A DNA stretch of 64,000 nt from Nepenthes gracilis (Eukaryota > Streptophyta > Magnoliopsida > Caryophyllales > Nepenthaceae): positions 7,310,001 through 7,374,000 of the forward strand of contig BSYO01000003.1 in assembly GCA_033239525.1 (NCBI GenBank), written 5' to 3'. Shown piece after piece: positions 1 to 12,071 of the stretch (the stretch's first letter is position 1; the number at the start of each line of letters is the position of its first letter). Position numbers and translations under genes: made by a program. The notes below the pieces were generated by a model. The model ran no database searches. It was not told the origin of the DNA and saw only the letters and a program-made list of their open reading frames with translations.

Positions 1-188
1 GGTTGAGATGCTGTAGGTTTGAGTTGGTGCTAAAGGATCGGAAGAACAGCTTGCTGTTTGTTATTCTGCTAGAGTTCATCTCTGTAGCGGAAGACACGGA
101 AAAATTCGAGGATGAATAAAGTAGAAACGAGGGCTTTATAATGGCGGAAGACGCAGGGATGAATTTTGGCGCAAAAATATTGGCAGAT

Positions 189-261
189 TGGAGATGCGGG
201 GGATCGAACCCCGTGCCTCTCGCATGCAAAGCGAGCGCTCTACCATTTGAGCTACATCCCC
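189..261 (-). tRNA. tRNA-Ala (anticodon TGC)
   Basis: The reverse complement folds as a complete 73-nt tRNA cloverleaf: 7-bp acceptor stem (GGGGATG with CATCTCC, one G-T pair), B box GGTTCGATCCC, and an anticodon stem CTCGC/GCGAG enclosing loop TTTGCAT, which gives anticodon TGC (alanine). The discriminator base is A. There is no intron and no encoded CCA, as expected for a nuclear gene. A run of five T on the transcribed strand (plus-strand A at 174-178) lies just after the 3' end and would serve as the RNA polymerase III terminator. The structure is intact, so the gene is probably functional. Confidence 0.96.
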
Positions 262-1932
262 GTCTTTGATGGGTTAGTTATTGTTTTCAATATTATTAAT
301 TCGTTTATGAAAAAACAATATTCCAACCACATCCAACATCTCTTTTATGATTAATTTTTTTTTTAATAGCTTTCTATCAATTTTTGTTTAATTATTAATA
401 ATTATATGTACTATGCAAAATTCTAGACTAGGTCGGCCTCATTTTACCTTAAATGGTAACACTCATCTAGAATTGAAAACTATTAAAATATAAAAGACCG
501 TATATGTTATCTCAAACCGTATATAAGTCTTCATCTCTCTTGCGAATCAGGACTTCAATCCGACGCGTCCATCAATTCTTCCCTCCCTCTCGCGAATATC
601 ATGGAGACTTGTTAGGGTTCTTCCAGTGGGGGCTCTATGTCAATCTACTTTGAACAAATAGGTTATTTAAATTACTGTTTAATCTTCAATATCCATTCAA
701 CTTCTATCTTTATTATTCATCTACTCAAAAGGCTTAAGTCCAAAATCTACTTGAGTGACAGTGAATCCAAAATGTACAAGGGTTGCAATGCTCCCTAAGT
801 TTTAAATCTATGAACGGGCAGCTGCAATTCCACCATAGGGTGAACCAGCATACAAGCAAATAGGAACTCTTTCCTTCATAGCCTTTGTCCCCATATTGTC
901 ATGGACCGTCAACGTTGAATGCTCCGAACTGAACCAAATTGAACAACTCAATGCAGATCTTTAGCATCGTAGGCCTCAACCTAGGTGAAATTCTTCAGAG
1001 ACGGGCTCTATAAGCATTATGATTCGTCTTTCTATCAGATTAGATCTCGCACGTCTTGGGAAGGATAGCATTGGTGAATTTCCAAATTGTTCAAATCATT
1101 CTCTATGAAAGTAGATAGTTGAAACAAACAACACCGTCATTTAGATACCTCTTGATCACCGATTCTGCTCTAATTGATGATCTGAAGCAGGACTATCCAC
1201 TATAACACCCCCTTGGCCTTTTCCTTTTTCTCTCCTTCAGCTGTTTCAATCCAGAAAAAAAAAAGGTTCCAAGCCTGGTCTCAAAGCAAGAAAAAGGCTC
1301 AGGTTGGCACATTTCATATACTTACCCTTTAACCTTACCAAATCTCATCAAGCAATTTGCATGTCCTTCTGGCTTCTGATGCCATCAGCAGATGCAAATC
1401 AACATAAACGTTGGGAAACATGACACTGAATCATGGATAATCACATGCTCAATAAAACACAGTATAAGAGAAGCGATAAATTGATTGCTTAGATTGATAT
1501 GAACATTATTCCTCAGATTTCAACAAGTATTTCACTACATCGGCTTTTCATAAAAGGCTAAAACAGAGAAAATAATACATAAAGATGGGGGAAAACTATC
1601 CAAGTCAAGCCCTGACCCTGGACTTGACCTGCAAGGAGTCAAGGAAGACTACTAAATAATTTACAAACAATTTGGTCCACCGGATAATCAGTAAGATGCA
1701 AGGCAGCATCCACCATAGACCAAGTTGACAATGTTGGGGCATTCCACAAATCTCAGAAACAAACCTGAGAGCAAAAATGAAGGTTTACGTGGGGCAGATG
1801 AGAGGTAATGGAATAAAAGAAACCCCACCCCCCCAAAAAAAAAGGAGAAAAACAAAGGTGGGGAAGCAGAGTAACATTTACTCGGGTGTCCTCCTTTAGC
1901 ATGTATTTTTCTAACAATTCAAAATTTACCAA
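262..1932. other. Intergenic DNA and 3' flank of the PPR gene
   Basis: No coding sequence, tRNA or repeat could be supported here. The stretch is moderately AT-rich. The part nearest 1932 must contain the 3' UTR and polyadenylation region of the minus-strand PPR gene. The only small open frames are short and show no family features. Confidence 0.6.
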
Positions 1933-4900
1933 TCAGGCAAACTCAGTACTGTACTCCAGATTAAATAGCATATCTCTACGATTTTCCTTTCCCATTGCAA
2001 TCTTATGCTGTTTAGCCAAGGAATCTACACGTTCATCACTTTCATAATCCATCTCACGAATGCACCGCCTTCTGATTTTCTTCAACATTTCCCTTGATGG
2101 TACAAAACCAGCTTCCACCTGACAGGGATGTTCCATAAATATTAGTTAGCCTGCCATGATGAAAGAAAAATGCTAAACCTAAACCCTCAACAGTGAGGAT
2201 GCCTTTACCATCTGATCAGCCACTGAGATGGCAGCTTTGGGATCTCGGTTGATGAGATGAGCATCAACAAGCAAACTGTAAGACATTGCATTTGGCTTAA
2301 TGCTCAAGCTGATTAGATGTTCAAACACCCTTGAAGCTTCAGATGTCTGCAACCAAAAAAAAAGGAAAGAAAGTAGACTTCAGCACAGCAAAATGCTTCT
2401 GAGTGGAAAGTACTTCACAGTTTCAATTTTTATGTCATGCTTTTCAATACAGACACCATTAGGTACAGATTCCAATGCCCTTTAGTCCCAACATGAGTAA
2501 CTCATCACGGCATGATAAAGATTGCCTTAACAATAAATCCCACAAATATGCCTAGTTCATGCAGCAACTGCCCAGATTAAGCAAAAGGTTTCTCTATGAA
2601 CTGGCCACACAAACTGTAAGGATGAGAAAGATGGGGAGAGATGACATGCAGATAGATGCAGATATGCTGTTGATGAATTATCATACCTTCTTGAGCTTCC
2701 CAAATGCATACATCAAAGCATTATATGAATGAATGTTAGGTGTCAATCCAAAAGCAGAGCCAATGGCCTCGAAGGTCTGATAGGCACGGTCAAGGTCCCA
2801 AATATTTGCACAGCCCAAAATTATACAATTTAAAGCAGCAACAGATTTGTAAGGAGGATCTGCTTGGCTCAAATTCTCCAGTTGAAAATAGACCTGTGAA
2901 GTCATCCGGAAATCATAAATCAGCAAAAAGTTCCAGTTACCAATAAACATATGCAAAATCCAACAACCAACACAATACAAATTGCACTTCTTAGGAGAGA
3001 AATAAACACAGAATGGGCTATCCTCAAAGTCTGACTCTTAACTCCAATGTTCAGTTGAATATCTATATGAACAGAAAATGAATGGCTATGTCTAAAGCAC
3101 ACATGAGAAGCAAACTTGTGGCGTCAACATAATTGCAAGATAACGAAACATAAGATTGCTTTCTTTCAGCGTTGAAAGTGCAATCCACAAGATATTTTTT
3201 TTTACTTCACAATAACCAACTCAATAGGGTGGAAAACTAATTCATAGAACATTGGCTTGCATGCATTTTGTATATCAATGCAAATTCCCAGACAGAGAAA
3301 CAGCAGGTCCTGAACAAGTCAGAGAGGATGAATAATCAACTCAACCAGCATTGCTCTGAATACAACATCATTGCAAGAGAAGCCATACCGAGTCCAGGGT
3401 CTCAAATCCCTTCTTGGAACATGCCACAACCAGTGGATACAAAGAAGTAAATGGAGAGAATAGATTCTCTTCTAATTCACTAGATGAATTGGCATGAGCA
3501 GCTTCAAATTCGTTCAGCGTACTGAAAGCTCTCTGCAGATTCCCCAATGATGCATGCGCATATATCTTTGCGAGGTAAGTTTCTGGGTTTGGGGCCTTCT
3601 TTTGACGCAATGAACGCCTCAAAATTGCCCATGATGCATCCAAAAGCATGGAGCTATACGTCCTACCAGCTGTAGCAAGGGCTGAAATAACTACTCCTTC
3701 GTCTACAGAGAGCAAAACAGGGGGCCTTGCATTCTCACCCCGAGCGGTCCATCTAGCCATGAATTCCAAGGCAAAAAAGGCTAGCTTGCTATTGTCATTT
3801 TGCATAGCAACCTCTGCAATGTAATTGCACAAGTTCCAATTTGGACAGAGAGCTTTGTTTTGATCCATATTCTGATAATACCTCACAAAAACAAAGTCAA
3901 ATCAGGAAAAGCAGCAAAAAATACCACCCATCACAGACTCTCTTAGAAACAAATAATCAGTGGAATACCTTGCACTTTTCTATAATTGACACCAATGTAT
4001 CTAGCCTCCCATTAGTAACACAGCTTCGCACACATTCAGTGAAAACTTTTATCGACAACATGTAACCAGACTTTAGAGTCATGTCTATATATTTCAAGGC
4101 AGTGTCAATCAGATCTTGCTGCAATGACATGCCAGTAACCAAGTCGAATGATTCATCATCAGGCAGAGATTCTTTTCCAGTCTGCAGCATTCTGAAATGA
4201 TAGATAAAAGATCCATCCATCAAAAAGGCCAACATAATTACTCAACTTACATAAATAAGTACACACAACTTTAATATCATCTATTAGACCAAGTTTACAC
4301 ATAACTTTTACCCTTGCATCAATGCTTATTCAGAAATGAAGAAGGTAGCAAATAAAGACGAACTTCCTAAACAAGTACACCCAATCAATAACCCTCGATA
4401 CACTGAGTAAAAAATTACGTTAACCAAATATCTTCCTGGCTTCTTATATGAAGAGGGAAATGTATCCCGCCCAGCAAGCTTTTTGCCTTCACCACTTTGT
4501 CTTCGCTATTTTACTGCTTCCTATATATGTCTTTCCAATAAGAAAATGTATATCGCGCTAGAACTACACAGCCAGCAACCTATGGAATATAATAATTCAC
4601 ACATGAATTCAACAATCAATTCTCCCCTTTGCCCCACAATGCATTTTCAATGACAATTATTATGAAGAATAGGCACCACCATAAACAATATGAAACCACA
4701 AGCCATCCATTAAAAAATCTTCATGGACTGTAAATAACTCACTTTGTTTTCATCATCCCCTCGGCATTCCTCTGATCGCGAAAATCCTCCACTTATTCCT
4801 CCAAAGAGATTGGGAACTTCGATTGTAATATCACAAAGAAGATCAAGAGGCCTAAAGTACCCCCACTTGGGCCTTCAAAATCACAAGGCTAAGAAATGGG

Positions 4901-6835
4901 TTTACATATTCAGCATCTTCTTCCTCCTGAAGGCTTCCTGTCAGCAGGTCTAGGGGTTCATGTTGAATCTCACAGCAATCTAAACACAACTTTTGGCAGC
5001 AGTGCCTGATTAAGCCTCATTACTCTCACTCTTCTAGATACCATAGCAAATCAGCATGATTTTAATGTCATGACTAATGCAAAAAACATTTCGCAAGCAA
5101 GATGGTTGTCTTCCGGCTGACAGATCAGCAATCAAAGAGGTACTCTTGATAAGTGTAGTCCTAAAAGAAGCTGGAATCTACTAAATCAATTTAGGACACT
5201 CCTAACTAGCTTAATTTGCAAGCTAATACTAGTGACAGGATATCCCAATTTGATAGAGATACTTTATTAGACAATGCTAATCAGTAAAACTTCTTACTGA
5301 ATCCTAGCTGATATGAATACTAATAACAAACTATATCCTACAAAAGTAGAAGACCAATAAAAGCTGTTATAACTCAAAACATACATCAAAATGCCCCAAA
5401 ATAAGTACAAGACTACAAATAGATTATCGCTCCCACATCAACAAAGCAAACCTGTCAGCACTATGCTTTCTCCGTCACTACCAGGAAAAAAAAACAGTGC
5501 ATTCTTTGATAATTTATTTTCATGCCCAATAACATCTTAAGCATCTTAAGTTCTCACCTTTGATTGGCTAACTGGGACTGCAAATTATCATTAGGAGAAG
5601 AAAAACCCATGTCTTTCACTGTTCCACCAGAGAAGCCCTTAGCTTTGGGAATCAATCTAATTACTACTTTATGGTAATATTTAGAGACAGTTCAAAAACC
5701 CTTCATGCTACTTGACTTAAAAGTAAAAACAACATTAGCTCTGGATATGGAAATATATTTAACAAATATATTGTTAGCTCGGGAAGAAGCATCCATGTTC
5801 TTTAATTATTCACCGGAAAGCAAGCAGTTATATATCAGCATGGCTACAATAAGCCAACCTGAAGTTTTCAGAGCTCTAAAGCATGTAGTTAGAGAATAAC
5901 TCCAAGAAAAACAGTTGTGAGCGTCTCCTTGCCATGCTACTCTCAGAATTCTTATTGAGATGCCATATTTCCAAAAAAACAACTCAACATACAAAACATA
6001 CAGGCACACAAGGTGATCATTTAGCAGTGACAAGATACACCAAATTACCTATGGCCAGTGGCTGCATTTCGTTTTTTTCTCTGTTAAGTAATCCATATCC
6101 ATCTATATTCATCCCAAACCATGACGCATTCGGTTTGCTAATACACTTTCAAATATTCAACATATACGATGTATGCTAAAGACAACGCATAACAAAAACA
6201 TGAAGGCAAATCAACACATTAAGAGATTACCGTTCGAGCAGCTTTTCGGCAGCCTCGGTCTCCCGCGCATGATGCATCGCCTTAAGAATCAAATTAAACG
6301 ATGCCGTATTCGGTTCAATCGTATAATCCTCCATTTGGGCCACCAAATCCAGCAACTCACCCGCAGACGCCCCGATCATCAAGTTAGCCCTCAAATAATG
6401 GTTGTACAGATTAACATCAGGCTTATTCGGCTTCCCATTCTTATCCAACGACTTGATCCAGGACTCGAACAACTGCTTCAAATCACCCCAACGTTGAGAG
6501 GTCATCCAGTCGGCGAAAACATTCAATAAAGACTCAACATCTAGGGTTTGGGAGAGCGCTTGGATGCGAGAAGAAGGCGATTGGTTGGGAAACCCAAAAG
6601 GTATAAGAGACTGAGCAAGAGGGGAATTGGGGATAGGGTTACGCCAATTCTCGTTGTAGAGTGGGCTGCCGGAGGCGGGGTTTGGCGGAAGAGGAGGCGG
6701 TTGCGGTTCCAGTGGCTGTGATTCGGCCAATTGAGGCTCTTGATTAAGGAATGTTAATGTAGTGATTGGCCACAGAAAGGTTTTGGCAGGGTTTAGCGTT
6801 TTCATCAGAGTTCGAGTTTTCACAAACAGTGCCAT
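1933..6835 (-). CDS. Mitochondrial-type pentatricopeptide repeat (PPR) protein, six exons
   Basis: Reading on the minus strand, six exons join in phase: 6835-6231, 4191-3969, 3871-3389, 2893-2687, 2346-2209 and 2118-1933. All five introns have GT at the donor and AG at the acceptor, and the joined frame is 613 codons plus TGA. The start at 6835 (MALFVKTRTLMK...) gives a basic N-terminus free of acidic residues, like a mitochondrial presequence; an in-frame ATG at 6955 is possible but adds a less typical leader. PPR-like helices are clear in the words NLYNHYLRANLM, EPNTASFNLILKAM, NIHSYNALMYAFGKLKK and KPNAMSYSLLVDAHL. Length and sequence resemble Arabidopsis At1g26460 as I remember it, a P-class PPR protein predicted to be mitochondrial. 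PPR proteins bind organellar RNA; the target here is unknown. The large first intron (6230-4192) holds exon-like islands listed separately. Confidence 0.9.
4743..4851 (-). other. Second exon-like island in PPR intron 1
   Basis: On the minus strand the segment follows a TTTAG acceptor-like site and ends at a consensus donor (AAA then GTGAGT). It is open in one frame for 36 codons (PLDLLCDITIEVPNLFGG...DDENK). It joins in phase after the 5558-5656 island but would put PPR exon 2 out of frame, so it is not an ordinary PPR exon. It may be a poison exon, part of a nested unrecognised gene, or chance. Confidence 0.2.
5558..5656 (-). other. Possible 99-nt cassette exon inside PPR intron 1
   Basis: The reverse complement of this segment is preceded by TTAG, followed by GTGAGA, and is open through 32 full codons (LIPKAKGFSGGTVKDMG...NLQSQLANQ). 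Exon 1 of the PPR gene ends with two bases of a codon (CG) and exon 2 begins with the completing A. This segment begins with A and ends with AG, so it can be included or skipped without changing the frame. No protein family was recognised. An open 99-nt stretch with compatible splice sites can occur by chance, so confidence is low. Confidence 0.3.
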
Positions 6836-7389
6836 TTCAAATAGGACTGAAAGAGAGAGAGAGATGGTTCTACCAGTGAGGACCTTCCATTTCAAGGACT
6901 GAATCTCAGATGTCGTGTGCAGTAGCGAGCGAGCATGGTATCTGTGCGACGACAAGAGCTAGGGTTTTGACGACTCACGGGAGTAATGATTCAATATAAT
7001 TGTTATTTACACTTGTTGTATGTTTAATTTATACATAAATAATAACGTATCATTATCATTTTAATTCATTAATAAAAAAAATTTTAAAATAATTATTTTT
7101 ATTTTTTTATATTTTAAATAAAACAGTTATAACAGCAGAGTATAATATTATTTTTTAAAAATCTAATGCATCTGTTAATTTTTTTTCACTACAATGTATA
7201 ATCAATACAGGGTAGAATCATTTTTTTTTGTTTTTTTAGATACTAGATTTTTAAATATAATTTTTCAAAATTAAAATCTATAAAATTTGTAAAATTATAA
7301 CCGATACATTTCTAGATTGAAATTATTATACTGATTAGGGAGCTACTCAATCTTTCACGACGGGTCGAATTAGAGTCGGTCTGATTCTT
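6836..7389. other. PPR promoter side and AT-rich spacer
   Basis: The first 130 bases hold the PPR 5' leader, with a GA-rich run at 6851-6863. From about 7000 the DNA is strongly AT-rich with no open frame, ending where sequence similar to the Athila LTR begins. Confidence 0.5.
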
Positions 7390-7841
7390 ATCATTTCATA
7401 TTTATATTATTTAATTCTTACACTTTCTTTATTGTCTTCTTTTTTTTTATTCTGAGCCTTAGATGGTTGTACCACCGCCGCTCCATTATTCCTATATCTT
7501 TGCACTTTAATTTTTTTACACTTTAATTTCTATTACAATGGGATGGTATAGCCACCAAAGGCATTTTAATTTTCAGCAATTTAAATTTTATTGTTTAATT
7601 TTTGTATCTTTTAGTTAACTTTGGAGTCGTACTACAATCGTTATGGCCACTCCGATTACAAGCAAATTGATATTTTAATTTTTTTTAATATTAAAAAAAT
7701 ATATAAAATAGTTACGAAATTAGTTTTGCGTAAAAAATTAACTCCATGTGCGGATACGATACCCGACTTATCGAAAAAACTACACTGAACCATCGTACAT
7801 TTGCGAGGTTAAAAAGAACCATACTTATTGAGGTTCGATCA
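7390..7841 (+). repeat. Athila 5' LTR, 5'-truncated
   Basis: This stretch matches 25435-25881 along its length, including the shared words TTTGGAGTCGTACTACA and ATTAGTTTTGCGTA, and ends just before the primer-binding site. Sequence left of about 7390 does not match the corresponding part of the 3' LTR, so roughly the first 1.2 kb of this LTR is lost. Confidence 0.8.
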
Positions 7842-7847
7842 AAATTT

Positions 7848-7865
7848 TGGCGCCGTTGTTAGGGA
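7848..7865 (+). promoter_or_regulatory. Athila primer-binding site (tRNA-Asp type)
   Basis: TGGCGCCGTTGTTAGGGA lies a few bases after the 5' LTR end. It is a slightly decayed version of the tRNA-complementary site typical of Athila elements, where minus-strand DNA synthesis starts. Confidence 0.75.
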
Positions 7866-7962
7866 GTTTGTATTTTTCTACAATTACTATTTTGTAACCT
7901 ACCACTAAAAAAAAATGTTGACTTAAAAAATAAAAAAATAAGTTCAAAAAATATTTTCTTTT

Positions 7963-9540
7963 ATGTCACAGGAAGCAAGAATGATAGAAGAAGGTAGTAT
8001 TAACGTTGATCTCTTGAGGATACAAGAAAATGAATTTCGAACGTTTCGTGACTATTTACATCCAACAATATATAGTACTCCATCTTGTATTATACTACCT
8101 TTACATCAACAGAACTTCAACTTAAAACCTGGGATGATCCTACTGTTGTTTCAATTTTATGGAATGAATTCTGAAAATTCTTATCAATATATAAAGAACT
8201 TTGAAGAGGTTTATGACACCTTTATAGATAATAATTGTTCTGAAGATACAATTTGCTTAAAATTATTTTCATTTTCTCTTAAAGATAAAGCTAAAATGTG
8301 GTTAAATGCTCTCAAATTAAGATCAATTTTCACATGGTTAGAAATGTAAAAAAAAAATTAAAAAAAAATATTTTCCCACACATCGGATTCAAACCTTATA
8401 AAGACAAATTATGAGTTTTTTCAAAAGTCCAATGAAACATTCTATCAGTGCTTGGAGAGATACAAGGATTTGCTCAATGCTTGCCCACATTATGGATTCG
8501 AGGTATGGCGTATTATTAGTTTTTTTATGAATCTTTAACTTCTCAAATGCATCAATTTGTTGAAATAATGTGCAGTGAAAAATTCTTCAATAAGAATCCC
8601 AATAAAGCTTATTAATATTTTGAGAGTCTAGCTGAAAATGCTCAGACTTGGGATTCAACTTGTCCACTCAATTGTGAACCGAAATCTTTTAATGAGTCAA
8701 ATAAAATATTTTATTTAAAAGATTCGAATAATATCAATGCTAGACTTACTGCTATCACAAGAAAATTGGAAGCATTAGAAACAAAGAAAGTTCACCTTGT
8801 ATCTAACAAAAGGTTTACCGTTTGTTGTGTCTGTGACAGTCTGTCACACAAGTTTGAGGATTGTCCTACTTTGCCCGTTTTTGAAAAAACCCTACAAGAG
8901 CCAGCGAATGTAATATCAAATTTTAAAAAATCATTTCAGAGTCATACTCAAGGAGGCAATCCATTTTCAAAAATCTACAACCTAAGGAGGAGGAATCACC
9001 CAAATATTAGTTGAAAAAATGAGAGGCCCTACGCCTCTACACAATTTCAGGGCCCACTACTTCCACCACCACAATGCACTTATCAACCTCCACACAGGAG
9101 AACACTTGAGGACACATTACAATAATTCATGTAGCAATAAAGTGAAGTGAGTGTACAACAAGTGAATATCAATACTCAGCATGCTAGAGTATTAGATGAC
9201 ATTCGTAACAGTATTACTCAATTGACTCAAGCTTTGAGTATTCAGGAAAAAGGCAAATTTCGTGCACAACCTAAACCTAGTCCCCAAACCCAACTTCAAA
9301 TGGGGGAAGCTTCAAATGGCAAGCCGAATAATGAATAAATCCAAGCCATTGCCATACTTAAGAGTAGCCTGAAATTTAAAAAAAAAACATGGTTCATGAA
9401 ACTGCTAGAGATGATGAAGTCCAAGTTGAACACAACATGACATTGTCGGATAAAGATAATATGGTGAAACGTAGTGGCGAATCTTTGAAATATAAGGAGA
9501 AAGAAAGGGAATAAATTCTGAATGCACCATTTCCTCATCG
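7963..9540 (+). pseudogene. Athila gag remnant
   Basis: The first 128 codons (7963-8349) are open and hold the gag-like stretch NSENSYQYIKNFEEVYDTF with LKLFSFSLKDKAKMWLNAL. The frame then breaks at a homopolymer-rich segment near 8349-8390. A later frame (8766-9014) contains a single zinc-knuckle-like motif CCVCDSLSHKFEDC, with C-x2-C, H and C spacing. More fragments continue to about 9540. Several stops and shifts make this non-functional. Confidence 0.75.
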
Positions 9541-9781
9541 GCTTAAAAAACCCAAGAATGGAATGTTAAACTCCGAAATTTATGAGGTTTTTAAGTAAGT
9601 CAAGATTAATATTCCCATTCTTGATGCTATCAAACAGATTCCTTCATATGCTAAATTTTTTAAGGATTTGTGCACAGTGAATAGAAGATTAAATGTCAAG
9701 GAAAGAGCATTTTTAATAAAACAGGTAAGTTCTATCCTATAATTTAAGACACCACCCCAGTATAAAGATCCAGGAAGTTCC

Positions 9782-10450
9782 ACAATTTCATGCATTATTG
9801 GTAATCATCGTGTTGAACAAGCACTGCTTGACTTGGGGGCTAGTTTCAATCTCTTACTATATACAGTCTATCAGCAATTAGATTTGGGGGAACTCAAACC
9901 CACGGGAATTACACTTCAATTAGCTAACAGATCCGTCAAAGTCCCTAAGGGGGTGGTGGAAGATGTCTTAATCCAAGTAGACCACTTCTTCTTCCCAGTG
10001 GACTTTGTAGTGTTAGAAATTCAACCTGTTATCAGCCCTAGTGCTCATATACCACTTATAGTTGGGAGACCGTTTCTTGCAACTTCTAATGCATTAATTA
10101 ATTGTAGAAATTGTCTCATGAAATTATCTATTGAAAATATGACTATCAAAATGAAAATTTTTAATGTGAAACAACCAATTGAGCACGATGACATAAGGGA
10201 TATTGATTTTATTGATACTATGATTGAAAGACATATTGATGAAAATTTCTTAAAAATGTCCCTTTGTCTTGAGTTAATGGGAATAATTTATTTTGAAGAT
10301 GGAAAAGAACATGATGAGATAATTCAACATAGGATGGAATCAATATTGACAGCGAGCCACTGGCCCCTATCTTTTGAGCCAATAGAGCCTTTGATTTCTA
10401 AGTTTGAGTCAACATCACTGAAAGCACTAAAACCTGAGTGGAAGCCTTAA
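9782..10450 (+). pseudogene. Athila aspartic protease region
   Basis: An open frame includes the protease motif as LLDLGASFNLL, with the usual D-(S/T)-G replaced by DLG as in many Athila elements, followed by GELKPTGITLQLANRS and the flap-like VVGRPFLAT-type segment read here as IVGRPFLATSNALI. The longest open piece starts at 9833 and the motif itself begins just upstream. The region belongs to the same broken polyprotein as the gag and RT remnants. Confidence 0.75.
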
Positions 10451-10656
10451 CTGAAATTTTTAAAATATGCATTCTTAGGTGAGGATGAAATATATCCAAT
10501 TGTGATTTTATCTATCCTCACTATGGACCAAGAGAGTCAATTGTTAAAGGTGTTTACTAAACACAAGCATGCCATTGGTTAGTTTATAGCTGATCTTCGA
10601 AGCATTAGTCCCCTGGTTTGCACACATCGAATTTATCTTAAAGAAAATGTGAATTA

Positions 10657-11290
10657 GTGAGACAAATACAACAAAGATTGAATCCCAATATGAAGGAGAT
10701 AGTGAAAGGAGAAGTGTTGAAATTTCTTGATGTTGGAATCATTTATCCTATTTTCGATTTAAAATGGGTTAGTCCAATACAAGTCATTCCTAAAAAATCT
10801 GGAATTACTGTCATAAAAATGAAAAAAATGAACTGGTGCCAACTAGAATTCATACTAGATGGCGTATGTGCATTGATTATCAAAAATTAAATGCAGTAAC
10901 TAGGAAGGACCATTTTCCACTCCCATTCCTTAATCAAGTTGTGGAAAGAGTGGATGGGAAAGCTTCTTATTGTTTCCTCGATGGGTATTTAGAATATAAT
11001 CAGATAGACATAACCCTTGATGATCAAGAGAAGACCACGTTCACTTGATCCTTTGCTACGTTTGCATACAAACGAATGCCATTTGGACTATGTAATGCTC
11101 CGGCCACATTTTAAAGATGTATGATAAGTATATTTAGTGACATGATTGAGCAATTTCTTGAGATTTTTATGGATGACTATGAAGATACATTCGAGATGTG
11201 TCTAAAGCACTTACAAAAAAGTGTTGGAGCACTGTGAAGAAAATAATCTTGTTTTGAATTAGAAAAAATGTCAGTTCATGGTCACTTAGG
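10657..11290 (+). pseudogene. Athila reverse transcriptase remnant
   Basis: Overlapping frames carry RT blocks in the expected order: NPNMKEIVKGEVLKFLDVG, WVSPIQVIPKKSG, CIDYQKLNAVTRKDHFPLPF, YCFLDGYLEYNQI, then MPFGLCNAPA and a decayed active-site box reading FMDDYED near 11170. A frameshift at about 10840-10860 and several stops break it. The catalytic pair of Asp residues can still be seen, but the polyprotein cannot be continuous. Confidence 0.8.
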
Positions 11291-11298
11291 GTATAGGG

Positions 11299-11990
11299 TT
11301 GGGACATGTTGTATTTTCTAAAGGAATTGAAGTGGATAAAGCTAAAGTTGAATTAATAAAAAATCTCAAAATTCTAAAAACAGTCAGAGACATTTGTTTA
11401 TTTTTAGGACATGCAGGATTTTATAGGCATTTTTTCAATCTTTTAGTACAATTGCTCGACCCCTTTGTCATTTGTTATCGCATGATGTTTCTTTTGAGTG
11501 GACGCCTGAGTGTCAAAATGCTTTTGATAAGCTTAAAAAATCTTTGACCACTGTACCCATCATGCAAGCACCTAATTGGTCACTACCTTTTGAACTCATA
11601 TGTGACGCTAGTGATTACGCTGTGGGGGCCGTGTTAGACCAACGAAAAGATAGGAGACTCCATGTCCTATACTATATGAGCAAGACCCTCACCGATACAC
11701 AAATCAATTACACCATTACTTAAAAGGAGATTCGTGCTGTAGTTTTTGCACTTGATAAGTTTCGATCATATTTGATTAGCTCACTTGTTATAATCTATAC
11801 TGATCATACAGTTTTGAAGTACTTGTTAACCAAAAAAGATGTAAAACCTTGATTGATCAGATGGATCCTTATTCTCCAAGAATTTCGTTTGGAAATTTGA
11901 GATAAGAACGGAGCAGAAAATGTTATAACTGATCATTTATCTAGACTTATTTCTGATGACCAATTGAAAGATGACCGCCCCATAAATAAG
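11299..11990 (+). pseudogene. Athila RT thumb and RNase H remnant
   Basis: Fragments read GHVVFSKGIEVDKAKVELI (end of RT) and then LPFELICDASDYAVGAVL with LHVLYYMSKTLTDTQINYT, the beginning of the RNase H fold with its first catalytic Asp. In-frame stops occur at about 11719 and later. The tail continues as degraded sequence related to tether and RNase H end motifs up to about 11990. Confidence 0.75.
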
Positions 11991-12071
11991 TATTTTTTTG
12001 ATTAACACTTGCTCTTTCTGAATTTTTCTGAGCCAAGTCAATCGCCCTAGTAAACAGATGTTATAAATTAT

